The position numbers and the translations under genes are program-made. A stretch of 64,000 bases of DNA from Allobacillus salarius (GTDB taxonomy: Bacteria; Bacillota; Bacilli; Bacillales; Alkalibacillaceae). Under the pieces are notes generated by a model that was given only the letters and a program-made list of their open reading frames with translations, did no database searches and was not told where the DNA came from. Location: the NCBI RefSeq assembly GCF_007559425.1, contig NZ_VMHE01000001.1:186001-250000 (forward strand), read 5' to 3'. Below, one piece after another: positions 17,224 to 26,872 of this stretch. Each line of letters opens with the position of its first letter. Positions within the stretch are counted from its first letter, which is position 1.

Positions 17224-18765
17224 TTATATCTTTAATTTTTGATAAAATTCCTCAAATTGCTCGTTGTCTGGCTGTAACTCAATGGCTTTCTCAGCATATT
17301 TTAATGCTTCGTCTTCCTCCATTAATCGTGAATGAATAACCGCTAAATTAAAGTAAGCTTCTGCAAAATCTTTATCGATTTCCACAGCAGTGTGGAAGTC
17401 TTCTTCTGCCAAATCAATTTCTTTTTGCTCGAAATAAGCCACACCTCTATAGAAATAAAGATACGCCTCTTCTCTTCCTCTATCTAGCTCATCGTTCACT
17501 AACTCAATCGTCTCATTGTATAAACCTTCACCAATTAGTTCTTGAGCAGTTGCTGAAAATGTATGTGGATTATCAAGACTGCCTGCTCGGTTTACTCCGT
17601 ATAAAACCAAACCAGCTATAATTACAATGTACATAAAAAATGCAATGAACTGCTTTATGAAAGCTTTTTTGTACGGCAAGTGAACAATTTGTGAGGCAAT
17701 GAAACCACCAATTAAGCCACCCAAATGCGCACCATTATCGATTTGAGGAATTGTAAATCCGAAAACTAAATTTATACCAATTACGATAAATAAACTAGAG
17801 CCCATCGTCTGAAAGAATAAGCGTTTATAATGCACTCCAAAAAATAGGAGCGCACCAAACAATCCAAAGATTGCACCAGAAGCACCTGCTGCTATCGCAT
17901 CATTTGTCGCAAAACTTGCCACACCACCAAACAGTCCTGAAAATAGGTAAATGAACAAGAATCGTTTACTTCCGAATATACGTTCAACCGCTTCACCTAA
18001 AAAATATAAAGCCATCATATTCATGAACAAATGCAACGTGCCTATATGAAGGAACATGGAAGTAAATATGCGCCACCATTCACCCTCAATAATAGCCGGA
18101 TTATATTTAGCACCAAAATCAATCAAATCTTTCGTGTTTGTTGAACTTCCGACAGATTCCATATACATAAAAATGAATACATTAATCGCAATCAATAAAA
18201 ACGTCCATCTTGGCTTTCCGAAGTGGAACGTTTCTTTAATTTCACGTTGTTGTTGTTTGTACGTTGAAAGGAGTTGCTGCTCGATATAATGAGTGTATGA
18301 TTCTTGCTCTTCAATCGTTGGATACTCGGCAAATAATGTTGATGATTCTTTTCCCATGCGGCTTAAAAAACGATTGAATTCCTCTTGTACATATTCTTCA
18401 CTAAATAAATAAACGGAGGAGTGCAATCGTTTATTATTTTTCAGTTGTCGGTCTTTCAATAAAGGTTCCCAATGATCCACAGGTAAAAGATCGCTCACAT
18501 AAATAAAGTGAAAAAAATAATTTCTGCGGCCACGAACTGGGTTCTGTCTAAATATTGACTTCGTCTTTTCTTGGACATCTCGCTCGAGCTGTCTTGCCCA
18601 ATCGAACGTCTGTTGACTAAGTGTAACAATATGCGTAGAACCCTTTTCAGTTTTTTCTAGAACATATTCTTTTTGATTAGGCATAATTTGAACGAGATTA
18701 AATTGTTCATGGTTAACTAAATATTCAACTGTCTTCAATAGTGTATATCGTTCAGTTATATACAA
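17224..18765 (-). CDS. gluP: Rhomboid family intramembrane serine protease GluP (YqgP)
   Basis: 513 aa. An N-terminal cytosolic domain (~1-185), a rhomboid core (~190-375) and C-terminal TPR repeats (~395-510). The catalytic serine is in GASGAIFGL (Ser ~296) and the paired histidine in NGAHLGGLIGG (His ~347); HLFMNMMALYFLG carries the conserved HxxxN. B. subtilis YqgP cleaves membrane proteins such as the MgtE transporter, working with FtsH. The start is TTG, 8 nt after GAGGAG. It lies upstream of yqgQ in a likely operon with the two small membrane-protein genes before it. Confidence 0.92.
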   Translation of the reverse strand: MYITERYTLLKTVEYLVNHEQFNLVQIMPNQKEYVLEKTEKGSTHIVTLSQQTFDWARQLERDVQEKTKSIFRQNPVRGRRNYFFHFIYVSDLLPVDHWEPLLKDRQLKNNKRLHSSVYLFSEEYVQEEFNRFLSRMGKESSTLFAEYPTIEEQESYTHYIEQQLLSTYKQQQREIKETFHFGKPRWTFLLIAINVFIFMYMESVGSSTNTKDLIDFGAKYNPAIIEGEWWRIFTSMFLHIGTLHLFMNMMALYFLGEAVERIFGSKRFLFIYLFSGLFGGVASFATNDAIAAGASGAIFGLFGALLFFGVHYKRLFFQTMGSSLFIVIGINLVFGFTIPQIDNGAHLGGLIGGFIASQIVHLPYKKAFIKQFIAFFMYIVIIAGLVLYGVNRAGSLDNPHTFSATAQELIGEGLYNETIELVNDELDRGREEAYLYFYRGVAYFEQKEIDLAEEDFHTAVEIDKDFAEAYFNLAVIHSRLMEEDEALKYAEKAIELQPDNEQFEEFYQKLKI

Positions 18766-18795
18766 TGTTACAGCTCCTCATGATCAACTGAGGCA

Positions 18796-19284
18796 TCACC
18801 GTGTGATCAAATTGGCAATTTCCTCAATACTCATTGATGAATTCATTTCATAAGAACCTAATTGAATCGTCTGACTTAAATCATGCTCTGCCAAATAATC
18901 AATAAATGGCTTTGTATCATTAATTATTTCATTTCTTTCTAACAGGTCAGCGATATCGGATGAATTCATTCCTTGTTCTATTTCCAAAACGTAACGAAAA
19001 ACGTCTTTCTCACTTGAAGACGCCGATTCATCTGATTTGCTGTTCTCTTTTTCTAACGCATCCAGTTGTGCCCTTAACTCTTCATTTTTATTCAATAAAT
19101 TAGTATATTCATCTTGAGACACTAACTTAAGCTCTTGCTCCTCAATATATGTTTGGATCTCTTTTTCCGGAACATTTGAAGAATCTTTTGACTCGTTAGA
19201 GTTTCCTTCCATCCAATAAATAATTCCAAAGATGAATGTTGCTGTTAACAGACCTACAGAATAGGCCATAACCATACGTTTCAA
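18796..19284 (-). CDS. Membrane-anchored protein with MltG/YceG N-terminal-like domain
   Basis: 162 aa. One N-terminal membrane helix (~5-26), an acidic/Ser-rich helical linker with coiled-coil character (NLLNKNEELRAQLDALEKEN, ~62-81) and a C-terminal module (~97-162). That module reads like the LysM-like substrate-binding part of MltG transglycosylases: VLEIEQGMNSSDIADLL, then QTIQLGSYEMNSSMSIEEI. The catalytic YceG domain is absent, so it cannot be a lytic transglycosylase by itself. A role in peptidoglycan binding outside the membrane is inference. Position next to gluP is similar to B. subtilis yqzC/yqzD, but I cannot confirm orthology. Confidence 0.65.
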   Translation of the reverse strand: MKRMVMAYSVGLLTATFIFGIIYWMEGNSNESKDSSNVPEKEIQTYIEEQELKLVSQDEYTNLLNKNEELRAQLDALEKENSKSDESASSSEKDVFRYVLEIEQGMNSSDIADLLERNEIINDTKPFIDYLAEHDLSQTIQLGSYEMNSSMSIEEIANLITR

Positions 19285-19298
19285 TTAGCTTTCACCCT

Positions 19299-19547
19299 TT
19301 AGCTATTCCAGTGACTAGTGTTTTGATCTTTTTGATAATCTCGTACATCAAGCGGCTCTGATAGCAATTCTTCTTCTAGAACCTTCATTTTATTATTGAT
19401 TAAATAACGATCCTGTAAGGAAGAAATACGTAATTGTTCAACTTGATATTCAATTTCTTTTAGTTGATCGTTCATGAAAAAAGATAAAATAAACAATGCG
19501 ACTCCAATAGTACCTACACTGATTAATGCGATGATCAATACATACAC
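19299..19547 (-). CDS. Small single-pass membrane protein, unknown function
   Basis: 82 aa. A membrane helix at ~3-26 (VLIIALISVGTIGVALFIL) precedes a charged helical segment (QLKEIEYQVEQLRISSLQD and onward) with heptad-like spacing, so a short coiled coil is likely. The family is not recognised. It lies 14 bp upstream of the MltG-like gene in the same direction and is probably co-transcribed with it and gluP. The start is ATG with AATGAGGTGT upstream. Confidence 0.6.
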   Translation of the reverse strand: MYVLIIALISVGTIGVALFILSFFMNDQLKEIEYQVEQLRISSLQDRYLINNKMKVLEEELLSEPLDVRDYQKDQNTSHWNS

Positions 19548-19630
19548 CTCATTTTGTAAAATCCTAACTTCTAGTTTATCATAAATTCAATTGACGAGGC
19601 AGTAAAATTGTAACAGTTCTATTTCAATGC

Positions 19631-19659
19631 TTGAAACTCGAATTGTTCTTTGGTATGAT
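19631..19659 (+). promoter_or_regulatory. Sigma-A type promoter of rpmG
   Basis: TTGAAA (19631-19636) and TATGAT (19654-19659), 17-bp spacer, 37 bp before the rpmG start. Confidence 0.65.
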
Positions 19660-19696
19660 AATGAAGTCAAAATGATAAGTGCAGAATGGAGGAATC

Positions 19697-19849
19697 ATGA
19701 TGCGTGAACAAATTACTTTAGCGTGCACAGAAACAGGTGATCGTAACTATATTACAACGAAAAACAAGCGTACGAATCCTGAGCGCCTTGAATTGAAAAA
19801 ATATAGTCCGCGTTTGAAAAAACATACGCTACATCGTGAAACGAAGTAA
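19697..19849 (+). CDS. rpmG: 50S ribosomal protein L33, cysteine-poor (C-minus) form
   Basis: 50 aa, below the size of many gene-calling cut-offs. [20 protein letters not shown] and [15 protein letters not shown] are the L33 signature. It keeps only one cysteine and lacks the CxxC pairs of zinc-binding L33, so this is the zinc-independent paralogue, like B. subtilis RpmGA. It is part of the large ribosomal subunit. It starts at ATGATG after GGAGGAATC. It has its own promoter and an immediate terminator. Confidence 0.95.
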   Translation: MMREQITLACTETGDRNYITTKNKRTNPERLELKKYSPRLKKHTLHRETK

Positions 19850-19880
19850 AACAGTAGGTGCCTGCCTGCTGTTTTTTTAT
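19850..19880 (+). terminator. Terminator of rpmG
   Basis: ACAGTAGG/CCTGCTGT hairpin (one T-G wobble) with TTTTTTT, immediately after the rpmG stop. Confidence 0.75.
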
Positions 19881-20017
19881 ATAGGAAACTCCTGCGTATT
19901 TAACCATCCATTTTATGGAATACTCTTAATAAGTCCGACGATTTACAGTTAGATCTTCATACATTCGTGATAAGCTAATGATAAACATTCTACAATATCG
20001 TAAAGGATAGGTGCTAA

Positions 20018-20605
20018 ATGTCCAAACACGTCTACCGTACACTCAGTAAGCGATTGCTTCATCATATCCCTCGCCAATACAAGGATGATTGTCTCAATAG
20101 CATGATGGTACATTTGCAGGAAACGAACTTGTGGCAAGAAGCTGATACAGTCGCACTCACTATTCCCCGAAATAATGAACTGAATGTTGAAGAAATCATT
20201 AAGGCTGCTTGGAAGTCAGGAAAACAAGTGGTTATACCTAAATGCTTTCCCAAAAAAGATCATCACATGGAATTTTATTTATATACCAATAAAAAAGAAT
20301 TAGAAAACGTATACCTGGACTTGTATGAACCTAAGGATCGCCGGGAAAAAATAGTCGATAAAGATTTCATCGATCTTATAATTGTTCCTGGCTTATTATT
20401 TGATCCTAAAGGTTATCGCATCGGCTATGGCGGTGGCTATTACGACCGGTATTTAGTTGATTATCCGAATTCAACCGTTTCTTTAGCGATGGAAGAGCAA
20501 ATCGTCCAATATATACCTTTTGATGATAATGATATTCCGGTTGATTTCATCATCACTGAAGATCGGATGATTCATTGTGAAATCGAACGGAAGAAAAGCT
20601 CCTAA
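20018..20605 (+). CDS. fthC: 5-formyltetrahydrofolate cyclo-ligase
   Basis: 195 aa. It converts 5-formyl-THF to 5,10-methenyl-THF with ATP, returning stored folate to the one-carbon pool. The signature is near the C-terminus: DLIIVPGLLFDPKGYRIGYG and GGGYYDRYL (~122-152). VALTIPRNNELNVEEI (~47) and KQVVIPKCF (~72) form the nucleotide-side strands. It corresponds to B. subtilis YqgN, which neighbours rpmGA and yqgP as here. The start is an ATG with only a weak upstream GGATAGG. It converges on pbpA. Confidence 0.9.
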   Translation: MSKHVYRTLSKRLLHHIPRQYKDDCLNSMMVHLQETNLWQEADTVALTIPRNNELNVEEIIKAAWKSGKQVVIPKCFPKKDHHMEFYLYTNKKELENVYLDLYEPKDRREKIVDKDFIDLIIVPGLLFDPKGYRIGYGGGYYDRYLVDYPNSTVSLAMEEQIVQYIPFDDNDIPVDFIITEDRMIHCEIERKKSS

Positions 20606-20633
20606 TCGAATTGAATCACCCGTTAGAAACAAA

Positions 20634-20687
20634 CAAAAACGTGCTAACCCAGGAATGAAACTTCACCTAGGGAATAGCACGTTTTCC
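20634..20687. terminator. Terminator between fthC and pbpA
   Basis: AAAACGTGCTA (20636-20646) pairs with TAGCACGTTTT (20675-20685); inside it CCCAGG/CCTAGGG extends the arm. A second, outer perfect repeat TTGAATCACC/GGTGATTCAA (20611-20620 and 20688-20697) encloses the whole hairpin. Confidence 0.8.
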
Positions 20688-20735
20688 GGTGATTCAAATT
20701 CTGTTTTGGAACATAATTTCTTTTATAATCCTTTT

Positions 20736-22841
20736 TTATTCTTCTTCTGATTGATCCTCTTCTGATTCTTCTTCCGAGTCATCTTCATTAGAACCTTTTA
20801 GCCGTTCTTCTTTTAAGTCGAAATAAGTGTCCAATGCCCTTCTGCCAATTCGGTGGTGAACTGGGTAGTCACCGGTTCCTAAATATGGTGCCATGACGGC
20901 AAAAGCGATTTCCGGTTCATCGAAAGGTGCATAGCCGACAAGGTTGTAATTATTGACATCGTCGTGCAGTGTTTTCGTTTCGTTGTCCCAGTAAAAAGCC
21001 TCCGCAGTTCCCGTCTTACCAGCTGGGTTATACTCAGCATCACCAAAATGCGTGTAACCTGTTCCTCCACTTTCTTGAAAGACTCGTCGCATACCTTCTT
21101 GGACTCTTTTTAAATAAGTGTCTTTCATTTCTATTTTATTAAGAATCGTCGGCTCGTTTACTTTATATAGAGGTCCTAGTTTTTCTCCTTGTGATGAATT
21201 ATGAATCTGCTTGACGAGATACGGTTTCATCCGATAACCGTCGTTAGCAATCGTTGAAATATACTGAGCAAGTTGCATTGCTGTGTAGTTTCCGAACTGA
21301 CCGATTGCCATATCTTGAAGTTCACCGGCATCTGCAGTGTCAATATTCATGTTTTCTTCATAAGGAAAATCAATTCCTGTTTTGGCTCCAAGACCAAATT
21401 GTTTATAATAGTTACTCATTTTTGTATAAGCCTCAGGATTATAATTGATGGATGATTTATTATAGTAATAATTATTTTCGCCACCCATTCGCATCGCGAT
21501 GAAAAACATATACACGTTGGATGAGCGTTTAATCGCATCAATATCATTCACTGGCCCTAAATCTCTCCATGACTTTTTCCTTGGTCCATTCGCTATACGA
21601 ATCGGCCTGTCAGTAATCACTTCTCCTGGACGGATGACTCCTGAATCAAGACCCGCCAAGACTGTTGCGCCTTTTACCGTGGAACCCGGTAAGTACGTAT
21701 CATAGAGCACTTTATGAGATACATCCGTAAATTCATCTTCCCCTGTTTCAGAAGGATTGTATTGTTGTCCACTTGTTGCTAAAACTTCTCCCGTTTTTGG
21801 ATTCATCAAAACTATGACCGCATGTCTGAACCATCTGTTTTTTCCCGGATGTTTTTGCACCGCTGCCTTAACTTCTTCCTGCACGATTTTATCTACTCGC
21901 TGCTGAAGTTCCATATCAACAGAAAGGATCAAGTCTTTACCTCTTTGTCCTTCACGGATTGTATTTGAGTCGATTACAGTACCGCTCGAATCAGTAATAT
22001 GTTCTTTGATTTCTTTATTTCCATTTAAATATAGCTCATACTCATTTTCAATACCACTTCTACCGACACGGTCATTTCGACTATAATTTCTCGCGAGAAA
22101 GTATTGGTCCTCATCTTGCGGAATTCCTTGTTGCTGGCTTGTTATTCTTCCGATGTAACTTGCAAACGTACTACCAAATAAATAATCACGTTCCCAATCT
22201 GTCGTGACATTGATTCCCGGTAATTCATGCAAGTTTTCACCGATTCTCATATATTCTTCTACAGTGATGTCTTCATATTGAATAATATGAGGCGTCAGCT
22301 CGTATGCTTTGTCTAGTTCTCGCTTAATGGCCATTACTTCAAGTTCTTGTTCAGAGAAGTCTTCTAATTCGTCATCAGTGATCTTTTCAAGCATCACATA
22401 ATATTGATCTTGATCACTCAATTCCTTTTCTTCTTCTGTTAATCGTTCATATGCCTCTTTTTTATTATTAATGATCCAGTAATCTTGTTTGTTTCGTTTG
22501 GTTACTGGCTCCGTATCCATTTCAATATATTCTGCTAATTTTTCAGCAATTTCCACATTATCTTCCGGTTGAACATGCTTCTTTGGTGTATATGTAATAG
22601 CGAACTCCGCCTTATTGTCGACGACGAGTTCACCGTTACGGTCGTACATCTTCCCTCTAGGTACAGGTGTAGCAGAAGTTACTCGCTCTGTTCGGTCAAG
22701 TTCTTCTTGTGCATCCATGCCGAATAAAATTTGGACGACTCCGAGTTGTAAAATCAAACCGGAAAATAATAGAAAAATGATAAAAAACAATATATTTAAA
22801 CGAAGAGGCAAATGTGATTTTTGCTTCTTATTCTTCCCCAT
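20736..22841 (-). CDS. pbpA: Penicillin-binding protein, class B transpeptidase (PbpA)
   Basis: 701 aa. A short basic N-terminus, one membrane helix (~12-38), a dimerisation domain from TPVPRGKMYDRNGE (~57), and a transpeptidase domain. Active-site motifs are STVKG (SxxK, ~373), SSN in IKRSSNVYM (~420) and KTGTAE (~590). It crosslinks peptidoglycan in the elongasome outside the membrane. The C-terminus ends in an Asp/Glu/Ser run (~25 residues), acidic beyond what I recall for B. subtilis, consistent with salt adaptation. The ATG follows GGGAGAGC. In B. subtilis pbpA also lies between yqgE and this block. Confidence 0.92.
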   Translation of the reverse strand: MGKNKKQKSHLPLRLNILFFIIFLLFSGLILQLGVVQILFGMDAQEELDRTERVTSATPVPRGKMYDRNGELVVDNKAEFAITYTPKKHVQPEDNVEIAEKLAEYIEMDTEPVTKRNKQDYWIINNKKEAYERLTEEEKELSDQDQYYVMLEKITDDELEDFSEQELEVMAIKRELDKAYELTPHIIQYEDITVEEYMRIGENLHELPGINVTTDWERDYLFGSTFASYIGRITSQQQGIPQDEDQYFLARNYSRNDRVGRSGIENEYELYLNGNKEIKEHITDSSGTVIDSNTIREGQRGKDLILSVDMELQQRVDKIVQEEVKAAVQKHPGKNRWFRHAVIVLMNPKTGEVLATSGQQYNPSETGEDEFTDVSHKVLYDTYLPGSTVKGATVLAGLDSGVIRPGEVITDRPIRIANGPRKKSWRDLGPVNDIDAIKRSSNVYMFFIAMRMGGENNYYYNKSSINYNPEAYTKMSNYYKQFGLGAKTGIDFPYEENMNIDTADAGELQDMAIGQFGNYTAMQLAQYISTIANDGYRMKPYLVKQIHNSSQGEKLGPLYKVNEPTILNKIEMKDTYLKRVQEGMRRVFQESGGTGYTHFGDAEYNPAGKTGTAEAFYWDNETKTLHDDVNNYNLVGYAPFDEPEIAFAVMAPYLGTGDYPVHHRIGRRALDTYFDLKEERLKGSNEDDSEEESEEDQSEEE

Positions 22842-22928
22842 CGTTTGAGCTCTCCCTTAATTCGAGTGAATTTGACAAGCTCTATTATATCATCAAATTA
22901 ACTCATTTTCATGAAGAACTTCTGACTT

Positions 22929-24134
22929 TTACTCGATTTTTCGGATTTGTAGCATCGCGAATAGATAGCCTAAACCGAATAGTAGTAACGAGTACCGTAG
23001 CCATTGAATCTCATGGAAGTATTGTAAACCAAGCCAAAACAGTACTAGTGAAATGACTCTGCCGAAGTTCAATATAATTTCTTTAAAAACGACGTATTCA
23101 ACCCGGTAATCCCTTGCATTCCTTGCCTGGCCAATGACATCGTAAGAGATGGACATGAACGGAGCAAAAAACAACGGAAAAGATAATCCAATCATCATTC
23201 CATATATATAAAGATCTACTGCGGTATTTGCATAAATAATCCAAATAACAGCAATGTATAGAGCGACAGAGCCAATAAATATAAATCGTTTCCGTTTAGA
23301 TGGTTTCAACCAGCGATTCAATAACTGATATACCAATAACGATCCACCTGCATAGATAAAATTATAGATTCCGATGGTCATTTCTCGGTCGGTGATCATG
23401 AATACCCAAAGACCGACTGCAAATAAAAACACACCGTCACGAAATCCTTGTAGAAAGTGTGCATTCATCATTCGATACCAATTCGGGTTTTCCTTCCGCT
23501 CTTGTATTGCTCTACGAATAATGTACTGCCCGCTCGTTCGTCTGCGTTCAAGAAAGATACTGGTTATTACAGCTAATAAGAATAACAGAAACGATAAAAA
23601 AAATATCGTTAAATAGCCTTTGAATCCAGACAACACGGTAATTAAATACCCTGCAAATAACGGACCGATCATCCAAGCGATTGATTGCAATGTCCCCATC
23701 GTGCTATTGAAATAATCACGCGTGTGTGGTTCCGTCACTTCAAATGTCAACACATTAAATGCCAGCAAATAAAAACCGTAACCCGCTCCAAGAATAGCGC
23801 CAAGCAGTACATAAAATGATGAAGCGTGACTCCCTAATGACAAGAGACCAATAAAAAACAGTGAGATGAGTATAATTCCGACACGTAAAATGATCACTCG
23901 ATCGAAGCGTTTTACCCATTTGCCAGCAATGATAAAAATAAACAACTGCGTTAAGTAAATGGAAATATTATACACGGCGAGCAATTCAATATTGTGAGAT
24001 TGTTTCCAGAGAAAAATATTGACAAAAATATTGGACATGCTTAAACCAAGTGTATATAACGCAGAGATTGCTAGCAGATAAAATAAATTTTTTCTCTCGT
24101 ATTCAGTTACGTCATCCCGATGGCGAAGTTTCAT
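22929..24134 (-). CDS. yqgE: MFS-family membrane protein YqgE
   Basis: 401 aa with about 12 predicted membrane helices. It has the MFS layout: six helices, a basic cytoplasmic loop (FLERRRTSGQYIIRRAIQER, ~190-210), six helices. The half-motif GKWVKRFDR between helices 2 and 3 is a degenerate MFS motif A. The substrate is unknown. Position between pbpA and sodA equals B. subtilis yqgE, the basis for the symbol. The ATG follows AGGGAGC. No autolysin-type or solute-binding domain is fused. Confidence 0.82.
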   Translation of the reverse strand: MKLRHRDDVTEYERKNLFYLLAISALYTLGLSMSNIFVNIFLWKQSHNIELLAVYNISIYLTQLFIFIIAGKWVKRFDRVIILRVGIILISLFFIGLLSLGSHASSFYVLLGAILGAGYGFYLLAFNVLTFEVTEPHTRDYFNSTMGTLQSIAWMIGPLFAGYLITVLSGFKGYLTIFFLSFLLFLLAVITSIFLERRRTSGQYIIRRAIQERKENPNWYRMMNAHFLQGFRDGVFLFAVGLWVFMITDREMTIGIYNFIYAGGSLLVYQLLNRWLKPSKRKRFIFIGSVALYIAVIWIIYANTAVDLYIYGMMIGLSFPLFFAPFMSISYDVIGQARNARDYRVEYVVFKEIILNFGRVISLVLFWLGLQYFHEIQWLRYSLLLFGLGYLFAMLQIRKIE

Positions 24135-24267
24135 TTAGCTCCCTCTTTTCACTCATTAGTCTAAACAAGAGGAAACCAGTTATGCACGCTAAGCATTGCT
24201 GATTAAATGTACGAAATCTTCACATTCACATAACAACTTTTTTTATATAACTTCAATTTATTACATC

Positions 24268-24310
24268 AAAAAAGCTCTCTTCAAAGCAGAATAATGCTTT
24301 GAAAAGAGCT
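24268..24310 (-). terminator. Terminator of sodA
   Basis: Minus-strand AGCTCTTTTCAAAGC/GCTTTGAAGAGAGCT around ATTATTCT, followed by TTTTTTGATG. Confidence 0.88.
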
Positions 24311-24331
24311 CATGAAACATGTTATTTCATT

Positions 24332-24940
24332 TTATTTAGCGTCTTCATAACGCTTGCTTACTTCATCCCAGTTTACAACGTTCCAGAATGCTTTAATATA
24401 GTCTGGACGACGGTTTTGATAGTTCAAGTAGTACGCATGCTCCCAAACATCCAAGCCAAGAATTGGCGTTTTACCGTCCATAACAGGAGTGTCTTGGTTA
24501 GGAGTAGAAGTAATTTCTAATTCTCCATTATTTACAATTAACCATGCCCAGCCAGAACCGAAACGTCCTGCTGCTGCGTTTGCGAATTCATCTTGAAATG
24601 CTGAAAAGCTACCGAATTTTTCGTTGATCTTATCAGCTAACTCACCGCTAGGTTCTCCTCCGCCGTTTGGAGAAAGAACTTGCCAGAATAGTGAGTGGTT
24701 CGCATGTCCACCACCATTGTTTCTTACTGCTGTTTGAATATCACTTGGTAGAGAATTAAGATCTTTTAATAACTCATCCAATGATTTGTCTTGAAGGTCA
24801 GAATGCCCCTCTAAGGCAGCATTTAATTTCGTCACATAGGTGTTATGGTGCTTCGTGTGGTGAATGTTCATTGTTTCTTTGTCGATGTGTGGCTCTAGTG
24901 CATCATATGCATATGGTAGTTCTGGTAATTCAAAAGCCAT
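24332..24940 (-). CDS. sodA: Superoxide dismutase, Mn type
   Basis: 202 aa. It dismutates superoxide in the cytoplasm. The four metal ligands are visible: His in [13 protein letters not shown] (~27), His in [11 protein letters not shown] (~82), and Asp/His in [14 protein letters not shown] (~164 and ~168). GGGEPSGEL and [13 protein letters not shown] fit Mn/Fe-SODs; the usual Mn-associated residues near FGSGW and DVWEHAYY favour Mn, though metal choice cannot be proven by sequence. The ATG is behind GGAGGAATTTCATC. It has its own terminator. Full length for the family. Confidence 0.96.
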   Translation of the reverse strand: MAFELPELPYAYDALEPHIDKETMNIHHTKHHNTYVTKLNAALEGHSDLQDKSLDELLKDLNSLPSDIQTAVRNNGGGHANHSLFWQVLSPNGGGEPSGELADKINEKFGSFSAFQDEFANAAAGRFGSGWAWLIVNNGELEITSTPNQDTPVMDGKTPILGLDVWEHAYYLNYQNRRPDYIKAFWNVVNWDEVSKRYEDAK

Positions 24941-25144
24941 GATGAAATTCCTCCTTCAATAATTTAATACATGGAAAATCAAAATGAATTTCCCAACACC
25001 TTTAAGGTTATCAATGGTTAGAAGTTCCTGCAAGCTTTATGCTCTATTCAAATTGTTAAATCCTTGTCATTCTTTACGAGCGATTCAGCATTGATCTCAT
25101 GATAAAATAAATACAAACAAACCTTTAGGGAGACACGAACCATA

Positions 25145-26872
25145 ATGGATATAAAAAAGATAATCCGTGAACAAAAACATAAACTCATGTGGATTTTATT
25201 ATTCAGCATCCTACTGGCTGGCATTATTGTCTTCCAAGCTTTTTTAATTGTTGAAATCATTCAATCGATTTTTGTTGAAAACGAGCCATTTGAAGCTGTC
25301 ATTACTTTACTAATTCTCCTATTCATCTTCCTAATCGCACGCGTCCTTATTATTCATCTCATCGGTTCAGTTAGTCTAAGACTCGGATTTCAAGCTAAGA
25401 AAAAAATCAGAAGTCAATTATTGAACCATTTTTCAACTAAAACCATAACACCGACAAACGAAGACCAAACTGGAAAAAAAATAAGCTTGATGTTAGACAC
25501 TGTAGATGAAGTAGATCCTTATTTTAGTGAGTACTTGCCTAAAGTCATTCAAGCATCGACGATTCCAATAACAATCTTGGTCGTTATTTTCTTTTTCAAC
25601 TATCCTTCTGGATTAATCATTTTATTCACCGCTCCTTTTATCCCTTTATTTATGGCGATCATTGGGATGAAAACGAGAGATAAATCTGAAGAACAAATTG
25701 AACAAATGAATGCTTTTTCTGCGCAATTTCTCGACACTCTCCAAGGATTGAAAACATTAAAGATATTCGGTAAGTCTAGACAGTCTGAAACGAAGATCGA
25801 AACGAGCACGTTGGGATTTCGCGATGCAACGATGGATGTTTTGAAAGTCGCATTTGCTTCAGCGTTTATGATGGAGCTAATATCCATGTTAAGTATGGGA
25901 TTAATCGCGTTGGAAGTATCCTTTCGAATGATCATATTTGATACGATTACTTTTCATACTGCATTTTTCGTTCTTTTATTAGCTCCCGAATTTTATGTAT
26001 TTTTGAAAGAATTAAGCAGTGCTTTTCATTCCGGCAGGGAAAGTTTGACAGCCATAAAGAAAATAGATGAGGAAATTTCCACTGAGTCACAGGATGTCAG
26101 TTGGGGTAACCATAAGCTGCAGAAGGACTCTCCATCTACCATCAAACTAGACAATGTTGAAATGCAATACCCTAACGAAGGTTTCTCACTTGGCCCGATC
26201 AATCTTCATATTGACCCGTATGAAAAAATAGCGTTAATCGGTGAAAGTGGATCTGGAAAAACGACTTTATTTCATCTATTAGCTGGCTTGATGGAACCAA
26301 AAGCAGGGACAATCTATTTGGATGGTTATGCCAAATCAGATGTCGATTCATCCTCTTGGTTTAATCAGCTAGGTTATCTGTCACAAAATCCTTATATATT
26401 TGCTGGAACAATCGCAGAAAACATATCGCTTAGCACGAACAAACGAGTCAATGATCAAGATATTTGGAATGCACTAAAACAAGTCGAACTTGATTCTCTT
26501 GTTTCTACTTTAGAAAATGGCATTCATACGACGGTCGGTGAAGGTGGACGAGGTCTATCTGGTGGCGAAAAGCAACGGTTAGCACTTGCACGAATCTTAG
26601 TGAAACAACCTTCAATTTTATTATTTGATGAACCAACGACTGGGCTTGATTTAAAAACGGAAAAAGTCATTCAAAATACGCTTGAACAATTAACTGAAAA
26701 AATGACGGTCATTACGATTGCTCATCGGGTAAAAACAATTCAATCAAGTGATCGTATATGGATAATGGAAGATGGCAAAATTGGAGCAGATGGTACACAT
26801 AAAGAATTGAAGCATTCCAACAAGTTCTACCAAAGCTTGATCACATCAACGAGAAAGGAGAACATTGAATGA
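25145..26872 (+). CDS. cydD: Thiol reductant ABC exporter subunit CydD
   Basis: 575 aa. A fused transporter half: six membrane helices (~15-300) then an ATPase domain. Walker A IGESGSGKTTLFHLL (~365), Q-loop GYLSQNPYIF (~410), signature LSGGEKQRLALARIL (~465), Walker B SILLFDEPTTGLD (~485), H-loop ITIAHR (~525). PFIPLFMAIIGMKTRDKSEEQ is the stretch I associate with CydD. With CydC it exports cysteine/glutathione-type thiols and is needed to assemble cytochrome bd. E. coli naming is used; B. subtilis calls the equivalent gene cydC. It overlaps cydC by the ATGA motif. Confidence 0.92.
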   Translation: MDIKKIIREQKHKLMWILLFSILLAGIIVFQAFLIVEIIQSIFVENEPFEAVITLLILLFIFLIARVLIIHLIGSVSLRLGFQAKKKIRSQLLNHFSTKTITPTNEDQTGKKISLMLDTVDEVDPYFSEYLPKVIQASTIPITILVVIFFFNYPSGLIILFTAPFIPLFMAIIGMKTRDKSEEQIEQMNAFSAQFLDTLQGLKTLKIFGKSRQSETKIETSTLGFRDATMDVLKVAFASAFMMELISMLSMGLIALEVSFRMIIFDTITFHTAFFVLLLAPEFYVFLKELSSAFHSGRESLTAIKKIDEEISTESQDVSWGNHKLQKDSPSTIKLDNVEMQYPNEGFSLGPINLHIDPYEKIALIGESGSGKTTLFHLLAGLMEPKAGTIYLDGYAKSDVDSSSWFNQLGYLSQNPYIFAGTIAENISLSTNKRVNDQDIWNALKQVELDSLVSTLENGIHTTVGEGGRGLSGGEKQRLALARILVKQPSILLFDEPTTGLDLKTEKVIQNTLEQLTEKMTVITIAHRVKTIQSSDRIWIMEDGKIGADGTHKELKHSNKFYQSLITSTRKENIE

